Shown in pieces: positions 8,386 through 19,609 of a stretch of DNA of 64,000 nt. Both the position numbers and the translations under genes were made by a program. This stretch comes from Adiantum capillus-veneris. Its lineage: Eukaryota; Streptophyta; Polypodiopsida; Polypodiales; Pteridaceae. The stretch spans positions 76,870,412 through 76,934,411 of the forward strand of contig CM043963.1 of assembly GCA_014529385.2 (NCBI GenBank), written 5' to 3'. The first letter of the stretch is position 1. Every line of letters begins with the position of its first letter. The notes below the pieces were generated by a model. That model was not told where the DNA came from and did not search any database. It worked only from the letters and a program-made list of their open reading frames with translations.

Positions 8386-10593
8386 TCACAAATCATCTCC
8401 ATCTTCAAAAACTGCAGCCATATCATCTACTTCGTCCATATCTGAGCATTCTGAAACTATCTCCCATTCCATATCATCTTCATCATCAACTTCTGCAGAA
8501 ATAGCTTCATGCGTTTGGAAGACTCCATATTGCTTTTGAGCGGCTCTAGTTGCAATGTTTTGAGGCTTATAAATAAGTCTCATATTGCAAAAACCATACA
8601 CCAAATCAGCAGCCCGTTTAGTATGAAGTCTGTTTCGCTTTTTCGTGTGCACAAAGTCGAATGCTGACCAATTTCGTTCACAACTTCCACTTGATGCAGC
8701 TACTGATAAAACTTTAACTGCAATGTGTTTCAACTCCACTTTCTCTCCACCATACTCCTTCCACCATAAAGGTGTACTTGTTTTGTCAATGGCATCTATA
8801 TGCCACGGATCCTGAAACATACCAGTTCTGTTGGCATAATCTACTTGCTGATGAAAAGTTGTTTTTCCATCTTCGTGCCCTAAGACTTGGGAGCACACTG
8901 TTTTGAAGTCGAACATAACTTCTTTGTTGGCAGATTGCTGATGCATTTGAAACTTAGGATCCAATACAAAAGCCGCACCATGCAATGGCGTATGCAACTG
9001 CACCCAACACTTGTTAACAATTGTAATCATGGTAGTTTTATCCTTTGCACCAAAACTGACATTTTCTCTTAGCTTGCGTATAGCCTCTGACATATACCAG
9101 TAGACCTGACCAAAAATAAAAGAATCTGTGTCAACTGCTCTCAAAAGATCTACAAATGGCTTAGACACAGTTACTATTCTTTCTACATTACGCCAAAAGA
9201 CTGGCGAGTTTACTATTTGTGCACATCGACCAGCTGCTTCCTGATAACTTGGATACTTGCTAATCCATCCATCCCATCTTCTATCTGCTAAGGTTTCTAT
9301 CAATGCAGGCTTCAACTCTTGCAAAGTAGCAAGAACATAGTATGCCGTAGCAAACCTTGTTGCGCAAAATATTTGCAGAGCTTTATTTGGTGACTTGGTT
9401 CGAAAAAGATCATACGAAAATTGATGCTCTCTAATGAATTTCACCACATGATTTGCATCCAATAAAGTTTGCTTCACACATGCCATTTTACCAATATCTT
9501 TTAAAAGCAAATCCTGGGTTTTAACGTTCTTCTTAAGCTCGGGAGTTAACCCACGGATGAACCCACGCACCTGATGAAAGGTATCCATCCCTTCCAGCTT
9601 GAGGATCACATCCTGATAATGGGAAATAGTGTGAGCTGCACATGGTACCTAAGAAATCTCCGGATACTTGACTTGAATAGCTCTTCCTGCTCCTTTGTAG
9701 TTGGCCGCATTATCTGTGACAATAGTAGTCACATTCTTTGGTCCACCTGCCTTTGCAATTGCACGCTCATACACCCCTACTAGGTAGGTGATAGTGTTCT
9801 CTTTCAATGAGCTGTCAATTGCTTCCACGAACATAGCCCCTCTAGGGTTAATAAGCATTACATTGATTAAAGGTTTTTTCTGACAGTTAGTCCATCCATC
9901 CAATGCTATGGTGCATCCATATGCTGGAACAAACTCTAGGAGTGTGCGTTTGAGAATGGCTTCAGTACTGTCTTTGACTTTATCAAGATATTCAGTTCGC
10001 ATCTTGTTATAGTCAGGAAGCACAAATCCTTTTTTGGCTGTACTCATCAAAGCATCTTGAAATATTGGATTGCACATAACATTGAACGATATGCCACACG
10101 CAACAAATGCTTGTGTCCATTTTAAATGCAACTCAAGCAACCATTGTTTACTTAATGCTTTAGGCATTGTCTGTCCATTGGATGACGCTCTGCCGGATTT
10201 GCTTGTGCTAGGAACTCCTCCTGATGTAGAAGCATGTCCATGAAGAGGGTTCAATTGAGAACTTTGATCATTTACTTGAGTGGTACACACCTCTTCTGTT
10301 CCCTCATTGCATATAGATGGTTCAATATTCGCATGAATATCTTTAGAAACATCACCTTTATGTTTAGCTGCAAGAATCAACTTTACTTTGCGAGAATACA
10401 TGGCAAATTTTTCATGAATATCTTTTGGTGGTGCCCCGCACTTTTCAACATTGCCAGGGACTTTAAACAAATGCTCTTTAATTCTAGTTGCATTACCACT
10501 GAACTCGTGGCCACAAGATTTACATTTAAGTCGAGATGTATTTCTCCCAGCTTTCAACTCATGCACATAACTCCACTCTTGTCCTTTCACCAT
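8386..10593 (-). pseudogene. hAT transposase, full length with one in-frame stop
   Basis: About 735 codons read from ATG 10593 (MVKGQEWSYVHEL; upstream in-frame ATG at 10656 is less likely) to a stop at 8386, broken only by TAG at 9649-9651. Domain order is complete: a BED-type zinc finger (LKCKSCGHEF ... RIKEHL, residues ~18-45), a DUF659-type catalytic start with IALDGWTN, then VTDNAANYKGAG, CAAH directly after the stop, RWDGW in the insertion domain, and the C-terminal hAT dimerisation region (PLWWKEYG; SSGSCERNWSAFDFVHTKKRNRL). An acidic tail follows (DDEDDMEWE). In hAT enzymes these segments hold the DDE residues, all visible here. The stop falls where relatives usually have tryptophan, so TGG to TAG is the simplest cause. 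The enzyme would cut and paste this element. Confidence 0.9.
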
Positions 10594-10659
10594 GATGCAC
10601 AAAAATAGTTTGCTAGTAAAAACAAAGTCAATGATCATTTTCATAATCAAAATCAATTA

Positions 10660-11590
10660 AAACATTAAATTAATTTAACTAACAATGATTGAACGAAATT
10701 AAAATAATTAAAAACAATGATTGAACAAAAATACAATAATAAAAAACAATACCATTAGATTACATATAAATTGCATCGATTTATCTAAAGTGCAAGCTTG
10801 TATCTTTAACACATTACGATAATCAATAATTACAATTAAATCAAGTATTAAAATGATTATCATTATAAATTACTATACATACAAGAGCTATAAGTGACAT
10901 TTTTAAATGTCAAAACGATAATCACTTACAATACTTGATAATTATCGTATCTATGTAAAGTGCGAACAAAAAGTTCTTACACTTTACCATAGATTTTTAA
11001 GCGATTATCTATCTACAATGCGAGCATATGTATGCTCTCACACAGTACGGTAGATTTTGCAATCCAAATAAAGATAAGAGAATCTCATTATTTTTGGACA
11101 TGTTTTTCCTAAATTTTTACTCTAGTGAGAGCATAGCAGTGTGAATAGCTCTACACAAAACATAAAAATATAATTTTGTTTCATTATATTCATTTTGAAG
11201 TGAGAGAAAATCTCTACACATCAAAATCGAACTTTAAATTACATAAAGTTAATTTTTATGTAATTATATTTTTAAACTAATTATCTCATGTGAGAGTACA
11301 CTCTACACACAACGATAATATCTTACTTTTTTTTATTAGTCACTTTCAAGTGTCAATTAATTGAACACATTGACAAGTGATTCTTATAATTACAGTTTGT
11401 ATCAGGTGAGAGATTAAAATCTTCACAAAATACAAACTTTCAACTATTTACTAAGTTTTTCAAAACAAATTCATATATTTGAATCACAAAACTTAAAATT
11501 CTATTGAATTTTAATTTTTATTGCATTAAAATTGTTTTATTTTTTTACAAATTACATTTTTTGATCGTTTGGTGAGAGTACTCACATGGA
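10660..11590 (-). repeat. Right subterminal array of imperfect palindromes
   Basis: AT-rich and non-coding, with repeated short palindromes on a GTGAGAG ... CTCTACAC theme: 10955-10988, 11016-11045, 11122-11156, about 11198-11220, 11288-11312, 11404-11435 and 11569-11590. This is the reverse orientation of the GTGTAG ... CTCTCAC units at the other end, so the two ends mirror each other. It may also hold the transposase promoter and leader. Confidence 0.65.
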
Positions 11591-11639
11591 AAACACTGAC
11601 TTTGAAAGCTGGTATGAGGCCTTTCGCGTGTTGCTATAT

Positions 11640-11860
11640 ATACTAACATATTCGATCGTTATAATTTTTGATCGAAAATACTTTCATTCGAAAATAATTT
11701 CGATCGAAAAGTTTTTCGATCGAAAAATTAAGAAGTTATACGATTGGCCATTTATGCTGATGTGGGACCATATAATACGACCGTATAATTTAGATAAACG
11801 AATAATACGCCCATTATTCGCGTATTATACGTCTCCCGAATAATGAATAATGCAACTTAG
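11640..11860. repeat. Right subterminal motif block and hAT end
   Basis: TCGATCG, GATCGAAAA, TTCGAAAA, CGATCGAAAA and CGATCGAAAA lie at 11650-11730, followed by CGTATAA/TATACG motifs to 11835 and the terminal ATAATGCAACTTAG. It mirrors 4007-4210. Confidence 0.75.
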
Positions 11861-11868
11861 TTTGGGAT

Positions 11869-12360
11869 AGTGGAGAGGAAAGTGGGAGGGAGTCAACTCT
11901 CTCACTTTCTCTCCCTATATTGATTAGGGAAAAGTATGAGTAAGGGCAGTTTCCCGACGGCCACCTGGTCTACATCCCAACAACCTCCCACTTGCAGGTC
12001 ATGGTGATCAATAGTGGCATCGGTATAGTTAGTCTATACAAAGTTGATGAAGCATCACATATGCAGGGTTGTTATCAGTGTGAACCTTGACGAGCTCGAT
12101 GCGCTTGCAATCCAATGCATTTCGTATGACATGGTATCTGGACTCTTTGTGTTTCAACTTTGAGTGAAGCACCGGATTCTTTGCCGAAGCAATGGCACTC
12201 TAACTATCACAATGCAGTATTGGAACCATGTGAATGCCCAAATCTCCCGCTAGACGAGCTAACCATATGGCTTCTTTGCTTGTGGCGGCAGATGCAACAA
12301 CATACTCTCCCTCAATGGTAGATGACGACGTGCAGTCTTGGAGACACAATCTCCAAGATC
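11869..12360 (-). pseudogene. Copia retroelement 3' remnant (LTR end plus RNase H)
   Basis: On the minus strand, 12060-12360 encodes a decayed copia RNase H. It parallels 17160-17420 closely (CACCGGATTCTTTGCC, GCAATGGCACTCT, CATATGGCTTC). A purine tract on that strand (rc of ACCTCCCACTTGC, 11983-11995) and an LTR end ATCCCAACA (to 11982) follow. The opposite edge of this LTR is not clear; it may have been split by the hAT insertion. The join to the gypsy-derived repeat at 12361 is abrupt. Confidence 0.65.
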
Positions 12361-12780
12361 TCTCCACCTTTGAAGGTGTTTGAGGCCTTGTCGGGGATGC
12401 TTAATTCTTTTTACAAAGTCTATGTTATGCTTGTGATGCATGAAGCTTTCCATCTTCATTGCATCACCTAAGGTCACAAGGAACACAAAGATTGTATTGT
12501 ACCAAGTCTCTCTTGATGGGAGAATCTATAATACAAAGCCTATTGGAGGGGGGACCGGCTCCACATAAATCCGGTCCTCAATTGCTATCAAGTTCTCTAA
12601 ACTCTCTCTGTTGCAAAACTATTGTTCATGCCAGGTTAATTAAGTATTATGGTTATGTTGCTATCGCTAATTAAGTTCGCCCTCTATGTTCTTAAAGTAG
12701 TCTCACAAAAATGCTCACTCTAATTCTCCTAATTCCATTATTCTCAAAGATCATAGGCCATTTCTATTACATTGGTATCA
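12361..12780 (+). repeat. Direct repeat, copy 2 (gypsy LTR end)
   Basis: Second copy of 3415-3840, same orientation, 8.94 kb away, with small indels. It is fused to a copia RNase H fragment on the left and ends in a truncated primer-binding site (TTGGTATCA). Confidence 0.85.
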
Positions 12781-12785
12781 TAATA

Positions 12786-13460
12786 GAAAAACTAATGTTT
12801 CTCTACATTTGTTTTGGCTGGACCACTCGACCTCTCTCTGTGAAGCAAAGGGCAATCTCATCTTTAGAGACGGCCTTCTCAGAAATGGGTTTGCACGAAG
12901 GACATGTTAAGATAGAGCAGGATGAGAAGAGATTGAAAAAAGGTCGGGATGTTCCAAAGAAGCTGTCCATTGGTGGTGTGAAAGCCCGGCTCTTCCTTTC
13001 ACTTCCCACAACTGGACAACAATGCAAAAGCCAAAGTGCACAAGAAAAACAAGCATTACGATACAACAGGTGGAAAAATCTGCACAATATTGTAGTTGAC
13101 CATGCAGACAATAGTTCAGCAAGGACTTGCAAAGGGAAGGTATGGAAAACCTTGGAAGCAATATTCAAGTTCTACGAATTGAACTCATGGGCTGATGGCG
13201 ACTATACAAAATTCCAAGAAGTTGTGGAGACCTTCCACAAGACATCCAGAAGTGCATGGACAAATCAACATATTAACACTACATGGTATCGTAATTGGTT
13301 TGATGACATGATAATCTTTTGAATTGCGAATACTCATCCTTATAATGTCTGTATGCTTCGTGTGCAACACATTATCTGTAATCACATTTCTTGGTTTGCA
13401 AGGCAATATGGCATCTTGGGTGTTTGGTCTATAGAAGATCTTAAGATTTCACAATGTTAT
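12786..13460 (+). pseudogene. Unrecognised ORF, possibly a transposase remnant
   Basis: An open frame that includes LTR-derived sequence on its left reads to a TGA at 13320-13322 and stays open for another ~40 codons past it. Visible pieces are WTTRPLSVKQRAISSLE, a basic stretch EKRLKKGRDVPKK, GKVWKTLEAIFKFYEL, and beyond the stop CNHISWFARQYGILGVWS. The last pattern (aromatic-RQYG-L-WS) recalls the C-terminal part of some eukaryotic transposases, but I cannot name the family. It ends in AT-rich DNA. Confidence 0.3.
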
Positions 13461-13544
13461 TTTTTTTTCTCATTTTTGGACCCATGGTGATCATGAAATT
13501 TCATTGATGCTTTTCTTTATTGAAGTTTTTTAAGTTTACCCATA

Positions 13545-13825
13545 TATTGATATCAATGAATATTTAAACTATACATCAATTTATGCTAAGTGACAATAAT
13601 TAATATCAATTGATAACTATTAATATCAATTGATAATATATCAGTTTAGACCAATTGATATCAATTATACATCAATTGATGTTAAGTGACAAGAATTAAT
13701 GCCATTTATATATCAATTGACATCAGTTGATGTCAATTGACATCAACTGATACCAATTGGTGTCAATTGACACAGATTGATGCCAATTGGTGTCGATTGA
13801 TGCCAATTGATGTGGATTGACATCA
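13545..13825. repeat. Degenerate AATTGA palindromic tandem repeats, block 1
   Basis: A ~20-bp unit of the form (T/C)CAATTGA(T/C)(A/G)TCAATTGA is repeated about 12 times with drift. Every core (CAATTG) is self-complementary. Confidence 0.8.
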
Positions 13826-14904
13826 ACAAACATAAATATTTGGTTATTAATAGATGCATTACATACCTAAAATCATTTGGATATAAGAATTCTAAGAAGA
13901 GAGAGATATAAACTCAAGATATATTATTTTATAATTTAATTATATATAAATAATTAAAATATGTTCGTTTATTTTTTTGAATCATTTTACACATGTTTTT
14001 ATCTCATTTTAAGGCATTTAAAACTACTTTATAAATACCTTAAAATGACAAATTTCTAGATTGTAGCATGGTAAAATCCCCCCCACCCTCATGCTAGAAT
14101 GTGACATTTTATTATTTGATGTATTTTTAGATAGTTTTCAATGTCATAAATGTCATAAAAATCATAAGAATCTTATTTAAGATTTAAAAGATTAGCTTTA
14201 AAATATCTATATATATATTAAACATAAAAGATGTTCTTTTGTTTGAAAGTATCTCATCATACATCATTTAAATATGCAAATGATTAAACCCATAGAGTAT
14301 GATAAAGGATCTAACAAAGTTTAGCAAGCTCAATTAAAAAATATAAAAGTTTAAGAAATTAAAAGAATTTTATATAGTATTGGATGTTGTAGGGAATAAT
14401 ATTTTTTAATACTTTTTTGTTAAGATTGTTTCATGCAATTTATGAACCAACTTATGTTGTTGTGCGAAATTTGATTTCTAGAGTTTAAACTCCTTAAATC
14501 ACTTTGAGAATATAAGCAAGACTTTGATTCTCTAGAAATTGTTTCACTAAGTAATTTTCCAATCAAAGCTTAAAATTTGTATCTCCTCCATAAGAGAAGG
14601 ACACATACTTTTTTTTTTTCAAAATTTTCATTTGGAATCCTACTTTGAATTCCTAAAAGATGTCTATTTTTCTCTATTACTTTAACAATAGAATATGTAC
14701 AATGAAGTTCAACGTGACATAAGAAAGATGGAACCTCGAGTTATTTGAAACATGAGCCAATAAAACAAGGTAGTGTAAGTTCTTAAGAAGGCATTTTCAT
14801 GATACTACGTCTTTAACCTCACATCACGAATACAGTTCAATCTTTATGATACATTAATCAAAGTGTAATAATGAATGATATGGTGCTATAATTTTTAGTG
14901 AATC
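13826..14904. other. AT-rich DNA without a recognised gene
   Basis: No ORF of note, no recognisable domain, and only short A/T runs. Confidence 0.6.
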
Positions 14905-15160
14905 TTTATGTAATTGATGTCAATTTTACGTTAATTGAGGTCAATCGACACCAATTCATACCAATTGTTGGTCAATTGATATAAATCAACATTAGTTAAT
15001 GTCAATTGTTAACAATTAATATCAGTTGACACAAATTGGTATCAATTATACATCAATTAATGTTAAGTGACAATAATTAATGCCATTTATATATTAATTG
15101 AGAGCAGTTGATATCAATTATACATCAATTAATTTTAAGTGACAATAATTAATGCCAGAG
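14905..15160. repeat. Degenerate AATTGA palindromic tandem repeats, block 2
   Basis: Same repeat type as 13545-13825. It shares longer strings with it, such as ATCAATTATACATCAATT followed by GTTAAGTGACAA and TTAATGCCATTTATAT, so the blocks are related copies about 1.3 kb apart. One ~85-bp section is itself duplicated at the right end. Confidence 0.75.
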
Positions 15161-15174
15161 TAAGAGAGAAAGTG

Positions 15175-15229
15175 GGTGTGTGTGTGTGTGTGTGTTGGGC
15201 AATAGCAACAGAGAGGGGAGGCAAGGAGG

Positions 15230-15317
<88 letters not shown>

Positions 15318-15346
15318 AGCAGTGTGGTCAATTGTGGGAGAAGAAG

Positions 15347-15422
<76 letters not shown>

Positions 15423-15425
15423 TGG
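15175..15425. repeat. (GT)n and two (GA)n microsatellites
   Basis: GT repeats at 15175-15196, GA repeats at about 15233-15317 and 15351-15421. The long ORFs here are only Arg-Glu or Ser-Leu dipeptide readings of the repeat. Confidence 0.95.
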
Positions 15426-15429
15426 ATAG

Positions 15430-16832
15430 ATATACACATTTGTGTGTGTGCACACACGTACGGTTAGAAGGGGTGTGTGTGTGTGTGTATACATATAAAG
15501 ACATGTGTTTATGTGGGTGTGTATGAACAATGGGTGTGCATATGGATAGATAGAGGACTATGTGTGCGTGTTAGGGTGTGTGCATGTGCATAGAAGTTGG
15601 GTATGTAGATATTGCATGCATACACTATGGGAGTGTATCAAGGGTATGCATTTGTTTGGACCTGTTCATGCAGCTATAGGGATGGGAAGATGGGCTTATC
15701 AAGGGTGGATGATAAATTCAACCCAAATTGTTGAGGGTCATCTCTAGCGCTCAGCTTCAGGAACCAACCTTGACACTTGATTGAGGGCCGATGCTCCACA
15801 TTGTGACTAGAGATCAAGACCAAGGAGAATGGTATGGCATCCCTAGACCATTCACAAGGGGTAGTAGGGAAACACACATTCATCATGTGGGGGAGGGATT
15901 AATTGTAGGGGACCCTCTTTGTTCTTCTTTCTTTCTTTTATTTCGTGCTCATGAAGTATGTTGTGTACTCGATGTTGGTACTCATTTGTTTGTCTTATAT
16001 AGTGAGGATCAAAGATCTGTCCCTTGAACTCGGAAGTGGTGGTTCCATTGAAGAACCATATTATCGGTGAACCGGGCGATGGGGCTCGAAGAGGCAGTGG
16101 GTGTCTAAACTCACTAGCTAACCATGATCCTAGTCACCTGTGGGTATTGGATCCTTTCGAGTAGAGGGATCAACTAAGGGTAGAGAAGAACTCTGTATTT
16201 CAATGGGTGGGATATGGTGGTGGTCAAGAATCTCATGTCACTGATACCACTCATCCATAAGAGAGTGTGGATGGGAGGCCTGGCGTAGTAGGGACTCCTC
16301 AATCAGTTAGTTTCTTTATCTCAATTGTTGGTAATTTTTGCCTTGTTACTGTTATGCTTCATATTCATAGTATTAGACTTGTCCATTTTGTTGTGTTGTC
16401 AAACTTCCCTGTGAGTTTTTGAGTGGTTTATACTTTTTTGTTCTATCATTTATAAAGCGTTAAAGTTCTAGGGTTTGATCGATGCATTTCAACCTAGGGT
16501 AGGACCAGATGGTTGTGTGACCTTGGTAAGCTACATGACTTGCCAGGGTTGGTGGGTATGGAGGTCCCTGGGAGGGGGTGATTGGCCAAGTATATATATG
16601 TATGGGTGTGAATGATTTAGAACCTTCCCCCTCAAGGGGTCACTCATCTGGTATAAGAGTGCAAGGTTGGTTCTTGTGGGATGGGACCCATGACAGTAGG
16701 AAAGAGGAATGAGGCATATTACTGGATGCATGTGTTTGGGGTATTTAAATCATGGGACAAAATGAAACCATTTTTTAAATTCAAACAACACTAGTAGAGT
16801 AGTATAGATGTGATCGATAATTACGATACTAA
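15430..16832. other. No gene recognised; probable old LTR-element debris
   Basis: Short GT-rich and ATGTG-rich stretches to about 15620, then unrecognised sequence. TGGTATAAGAGTGCAAGG at 16650-16667 resembles a decayed initiator-Met primer-binding site, so an old LTR may end there. No coding domain follows. Confidence 0.3.
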
Positions 16833-17039
16833 TGTTGGGATCTCTCAGGACCGAAGTGTGTGTGCATGAGTGCAGAAGGAGGAGAAGAAGAAGACACACA
16901 CAGTATTGGTGGAGCTCTCAGTGATTCAAATGTAAACCACACTCCTTAATCTATTTATATATCCAAAGAATAATATCCGTTGGTGATGGGTTAGTGACTG
17001 GGTTACGGCCACATGGCCTTTATCCCAACAATCTCCCAC

Positions 17040-18640
17040 CTAAAGGCCAGTGTCATTGGCTTTAACTAGGGTTACTCAGCTTCACCCTACACCCATCAAC
17101 TCAATGCAATGTGTATACTACTATATGGTCAAGCTCTTTGTGAGAGCATCTACTAGGTTGTCATCTATATGAACCTTGATGAGTTCAATCCATTTGTCTG
17201 CCAAGACATCTCGAATGAAGTGTTATCTCACTTCGATATGCTTTTTCTTAGCATGAAAAACCGGATTCTTTGCCAACGCAATGGCACTCTGACTATCACA
17301 GTGTAACACTAAAATTTTCTGGGTATCCAAGTCTCCCACTAAGCGTGCCAACCATATGGCTTCCTTGCTTGCATCTGACATTGTAACATATTCAACTTAT
17401 GGAAGAAGAAGTACAATCTTGAAGACATGACCTCCAAGAGATAGATGCTCGAGCAAAAATAAACACATAGTCAAATGTAGACCTTCTATTGTCTACACAA
17501 CCCGCATAATCCGCATCTGTGTATTCAACAATAGATGCATCGCTATTTCCAAAGCGTAAGTACTTGCTTGATGTACCCTTCAAGTTCCTAAGGATATGCT
17601 TCACTGCTTCCCAATGTTTTTGCCAGGATCAGCCATGCAACGACCGACTACTCCCACTGCAAATGCAATGTCTGGCCTTGTAGCTACCATTGCGTACATG
17701 AGACTGCCCACTGTTGACAAATACGGCACTTTTGCCATTTCTACTCTTTTGGCATCAGATTTAGGGAAATCATCTTTGCTAAGTTTCAAATATGATGGAA
17801 GTGGGATACTCACTAACTCTCCCCCTTGCATATTGAAATGCTACAAAAACTTTTGAATGTAGGATTCTTGAGACAATTCAAGAATTCCACGCTTTCTATC
17901 TCTCTTGATATGCATACCAAGGATATCATGTGCTTGGCCTAAATCTTTCATAGCAAAGTTATCACTTAAGTTCTGCTTCAAATTGACAATCTCTGAAATG
18001 GACTTTCTTAGCAATTAACATGTCATCTATATATAGGATGAGAATCATGAGTAACCAGCACTAATCTTTTGAGTGTACCAGTAGCGATCCTCTTGACTCC
18101 TCTTATACCCTGAGACTTCATGAAAGCATCAAACTTTTGATACCACTGTCTTGAACCTTTCTTCAAGGCCTAGAGGGATTTATTGAGTCTACACACCATG
18201 TTCTCATGACCTGGATGTTCAAAACCTTCAGGTTGTTTCATGTAAACATCCTCTATGATATCCCCATGAAGAGAAACGGTCTTCGCATCCATTTGGACAA
18301 GTTCCATGTCCTCCAAGGCTACTAAACCAAGAACAACATGTAGAGCGGTCATATTGACAACAGATGAGAAGATTTCTTCAAAATCGACTCCCTTCTGCTG
18401 CTTGAAACCTTTAGAAACCTACCTTGCCTTGTACTTAGTCTTGGGATCACTAGATGTGTGTTTCAACTTGTAGACCCATTTGCATGGTAAGGCATGTTTG
18501 CCCTCTAAAAATTAAACTAAATCCCATGTTTTGTTCTTCATGATCGAGTCGTATTCTGATTACATAGCTTGCTCCCACTTAATGCTATCATCCATGTTCA
18601 TAGCTTCTTGGAAGCAAGTAGATTCACTGCAGTCAGTCAG
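17040..18640 (-). pseudogene. Copia reverse transcriptase and RNase H, decayed
   Basis: From right to left on the minus strand: a start of reverse transcriptase (CKWVYKLKHTSSDPKTKYKA near 18490-18430), the QMDAKTVSLHGDIIEDVYMK block (18290-18230) that corresponds to the conserved copia D-A-F-L-G region, EGFEHPGHE, a stop-broken active-site region near 18040, then VGSLMYAMVATRPDIAFAVG (17735-17680) and YTDADYAGCVDNRRS (17520-17475) of the RNase H part. Multiple stops and frameshifts. Sequence 18650-19390 upstream has no recognisable gag, protease or integrase. Confidence 0.85.
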
Positions 18641-19394
18641 CATAATCAATCCCCGGCTGAAACATATCACGCGGATGTGAGACTCTAAAATGGCTATAAT
18701 TGCTCTCTATCTAAATCTTTGTGCACTGCTCTAGTCTGCTTGCCATAGGCCAAGCTATGCATGCACAAAGCATGGTCCGGGATGCAAGTAGGTAGTAGGA
18801 GAAAGACCTCGCCCAAAGAGGATGATGTGTGAGTGCTCCGAGATGCCCTCAGATCAGCCCGCACTCGTGTCTGCTTAGGGATGCAGACAAGACAACTTGC
18901 ATGCACAAATCAGCCCCACACAGTCTCTTTCTTCTCTCTCTCTCCTCTCACTCTCCAAGCAAGTATGTCAAAACCTATCCTAGAAAAATAGTCTCTTTGT
19001 TCTGGATTTTCGGCCTAGCTGTACTCTAGATAAGCTCACAATTTATTCTACAAAGTTGTAGATCTCAAAGTGAGCTACATTTTGATCAAAAAAACTTTTG
19101 AGATCAGAGCTTGCTAGCTCAAGTTATGGCCAAAATAGTGAACTGTTGTCAAACTGCCAAAACTGAGTGACCTACTTCTCTCTCTATCCGTAAGCTTATA
19201 GAAAGCTCAATATCTCTCCCCTTGTGTCTTGTGACATGCAAGCCCCTTGCCACCTTGATGAGTGAGCTCTATGTGTTGAGCTAACAATGCCTCCATAGCC
19301 ATGGAAGCATTTTAGCTTGAATCGGTTACTGATGTAGCAAATGTGAAGCTTGTCAAGAAAAGAGAAATGCCGAGAGAGGAGCACTGCAACCAAA

Positions 19395-19406
19395 GCTCTG
19401 ATACCA
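19395..19406 (-). other. Primer-binding site of the copia element
   Basis: GCTCTGATACCA on the plus strand, that is TGGTATCAGAGC on the minus strand, two bases inside the LTR at 19409. Confidence 0.85.
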
Positions 19407-19609
19407 ATTATTGGGATCTCCCGGGACGGAGGTGTGTGTGTGTGTGAGTGCAGGAGAGAAGAAGAAGACACACACAATATTGGTGGAGCTCTCAGTGGTT
19501 CAAATGTAAACCACACTCCTTATTTTATCTATATATCCAAACAATAATATCCGTTAGTGATGGATTAGTGAGTGGGTTACAGCCACATGGCCTTTATCCC
19601 AACAACTAA

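Larger units (their letters stand above)
4007..11860. mobile_element. 7.85-kb hAT-type DNA transposon carrying two non-transposase genes
   Basis: The borders are set by an 8-bp direct duplication TTTGGGAT at 3999-4006 and 11861-11868, the usual hAT target size. The left end reads CTGCGTTGCATT and the right end, reverse-complemented, CTAAGTTGCATT (10 of 12 match). Just inside both ends are mirrored CGTATAA/CGATCGAAAA motifs, then arrays of imperfect palindromes. The minus strand carries a hAT transposase; the plus strand carries a kinase-like gene and a second unknown gene, so transcription converges near 8120-8390. It sits in older retroelement DNA. Extra genes in a hAT of this size are unusual. 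The short end repeats, and so the exact borders, are my reading of one copy. Confidence 0.8.
16833..19604 (-). mobile_element. Internally deleted Ty1/copia element with both LTRs
   Basis: LTRs at 16833-17030 and 19409-19604 (198 and 196 bp, clearly the same sequence; ends TGTTGGGAT ... ATCCCAACA, the second with a mutated TATTGGGAT edge). The 5-bp duplication ACTAA occurs at 16828-16832 and 19605-19609. On the minus strand the primer-binding site TGGTATCAGAGC (19395-19406) follows the 5' LTR, and a purine tract AGGTGGGAGA precedes the 3' LTR. At 2.77 kb it is about half the size of a complete copia element; gag, protease and integrase are not recognisable. Confidence 0.9.

Noticed and set aside
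12803-13161. Minus-strand ORFs opposite the unrecognised ORF at 12786-13460
   Set aside because: No recognisable motif, and they overlap a longer and more plausible plus-strand frame.
13545-15160. CRISPR-like repeat array
   Set aside because: Units are degenerate palindromes without constant repeats and unique spacers, and the context is a plant nuclear genome.
15135-15530. Long Arg-Glu and Ser-Leu repeat ORFs
   Set aside because: These are direct translations of (GA)n/(CT)n microsatellites. The same holds for the ORFs at 5414-5734, 24456-24796, 26603-27165, 45911-46442, 47148-47404 and 58590-59006.
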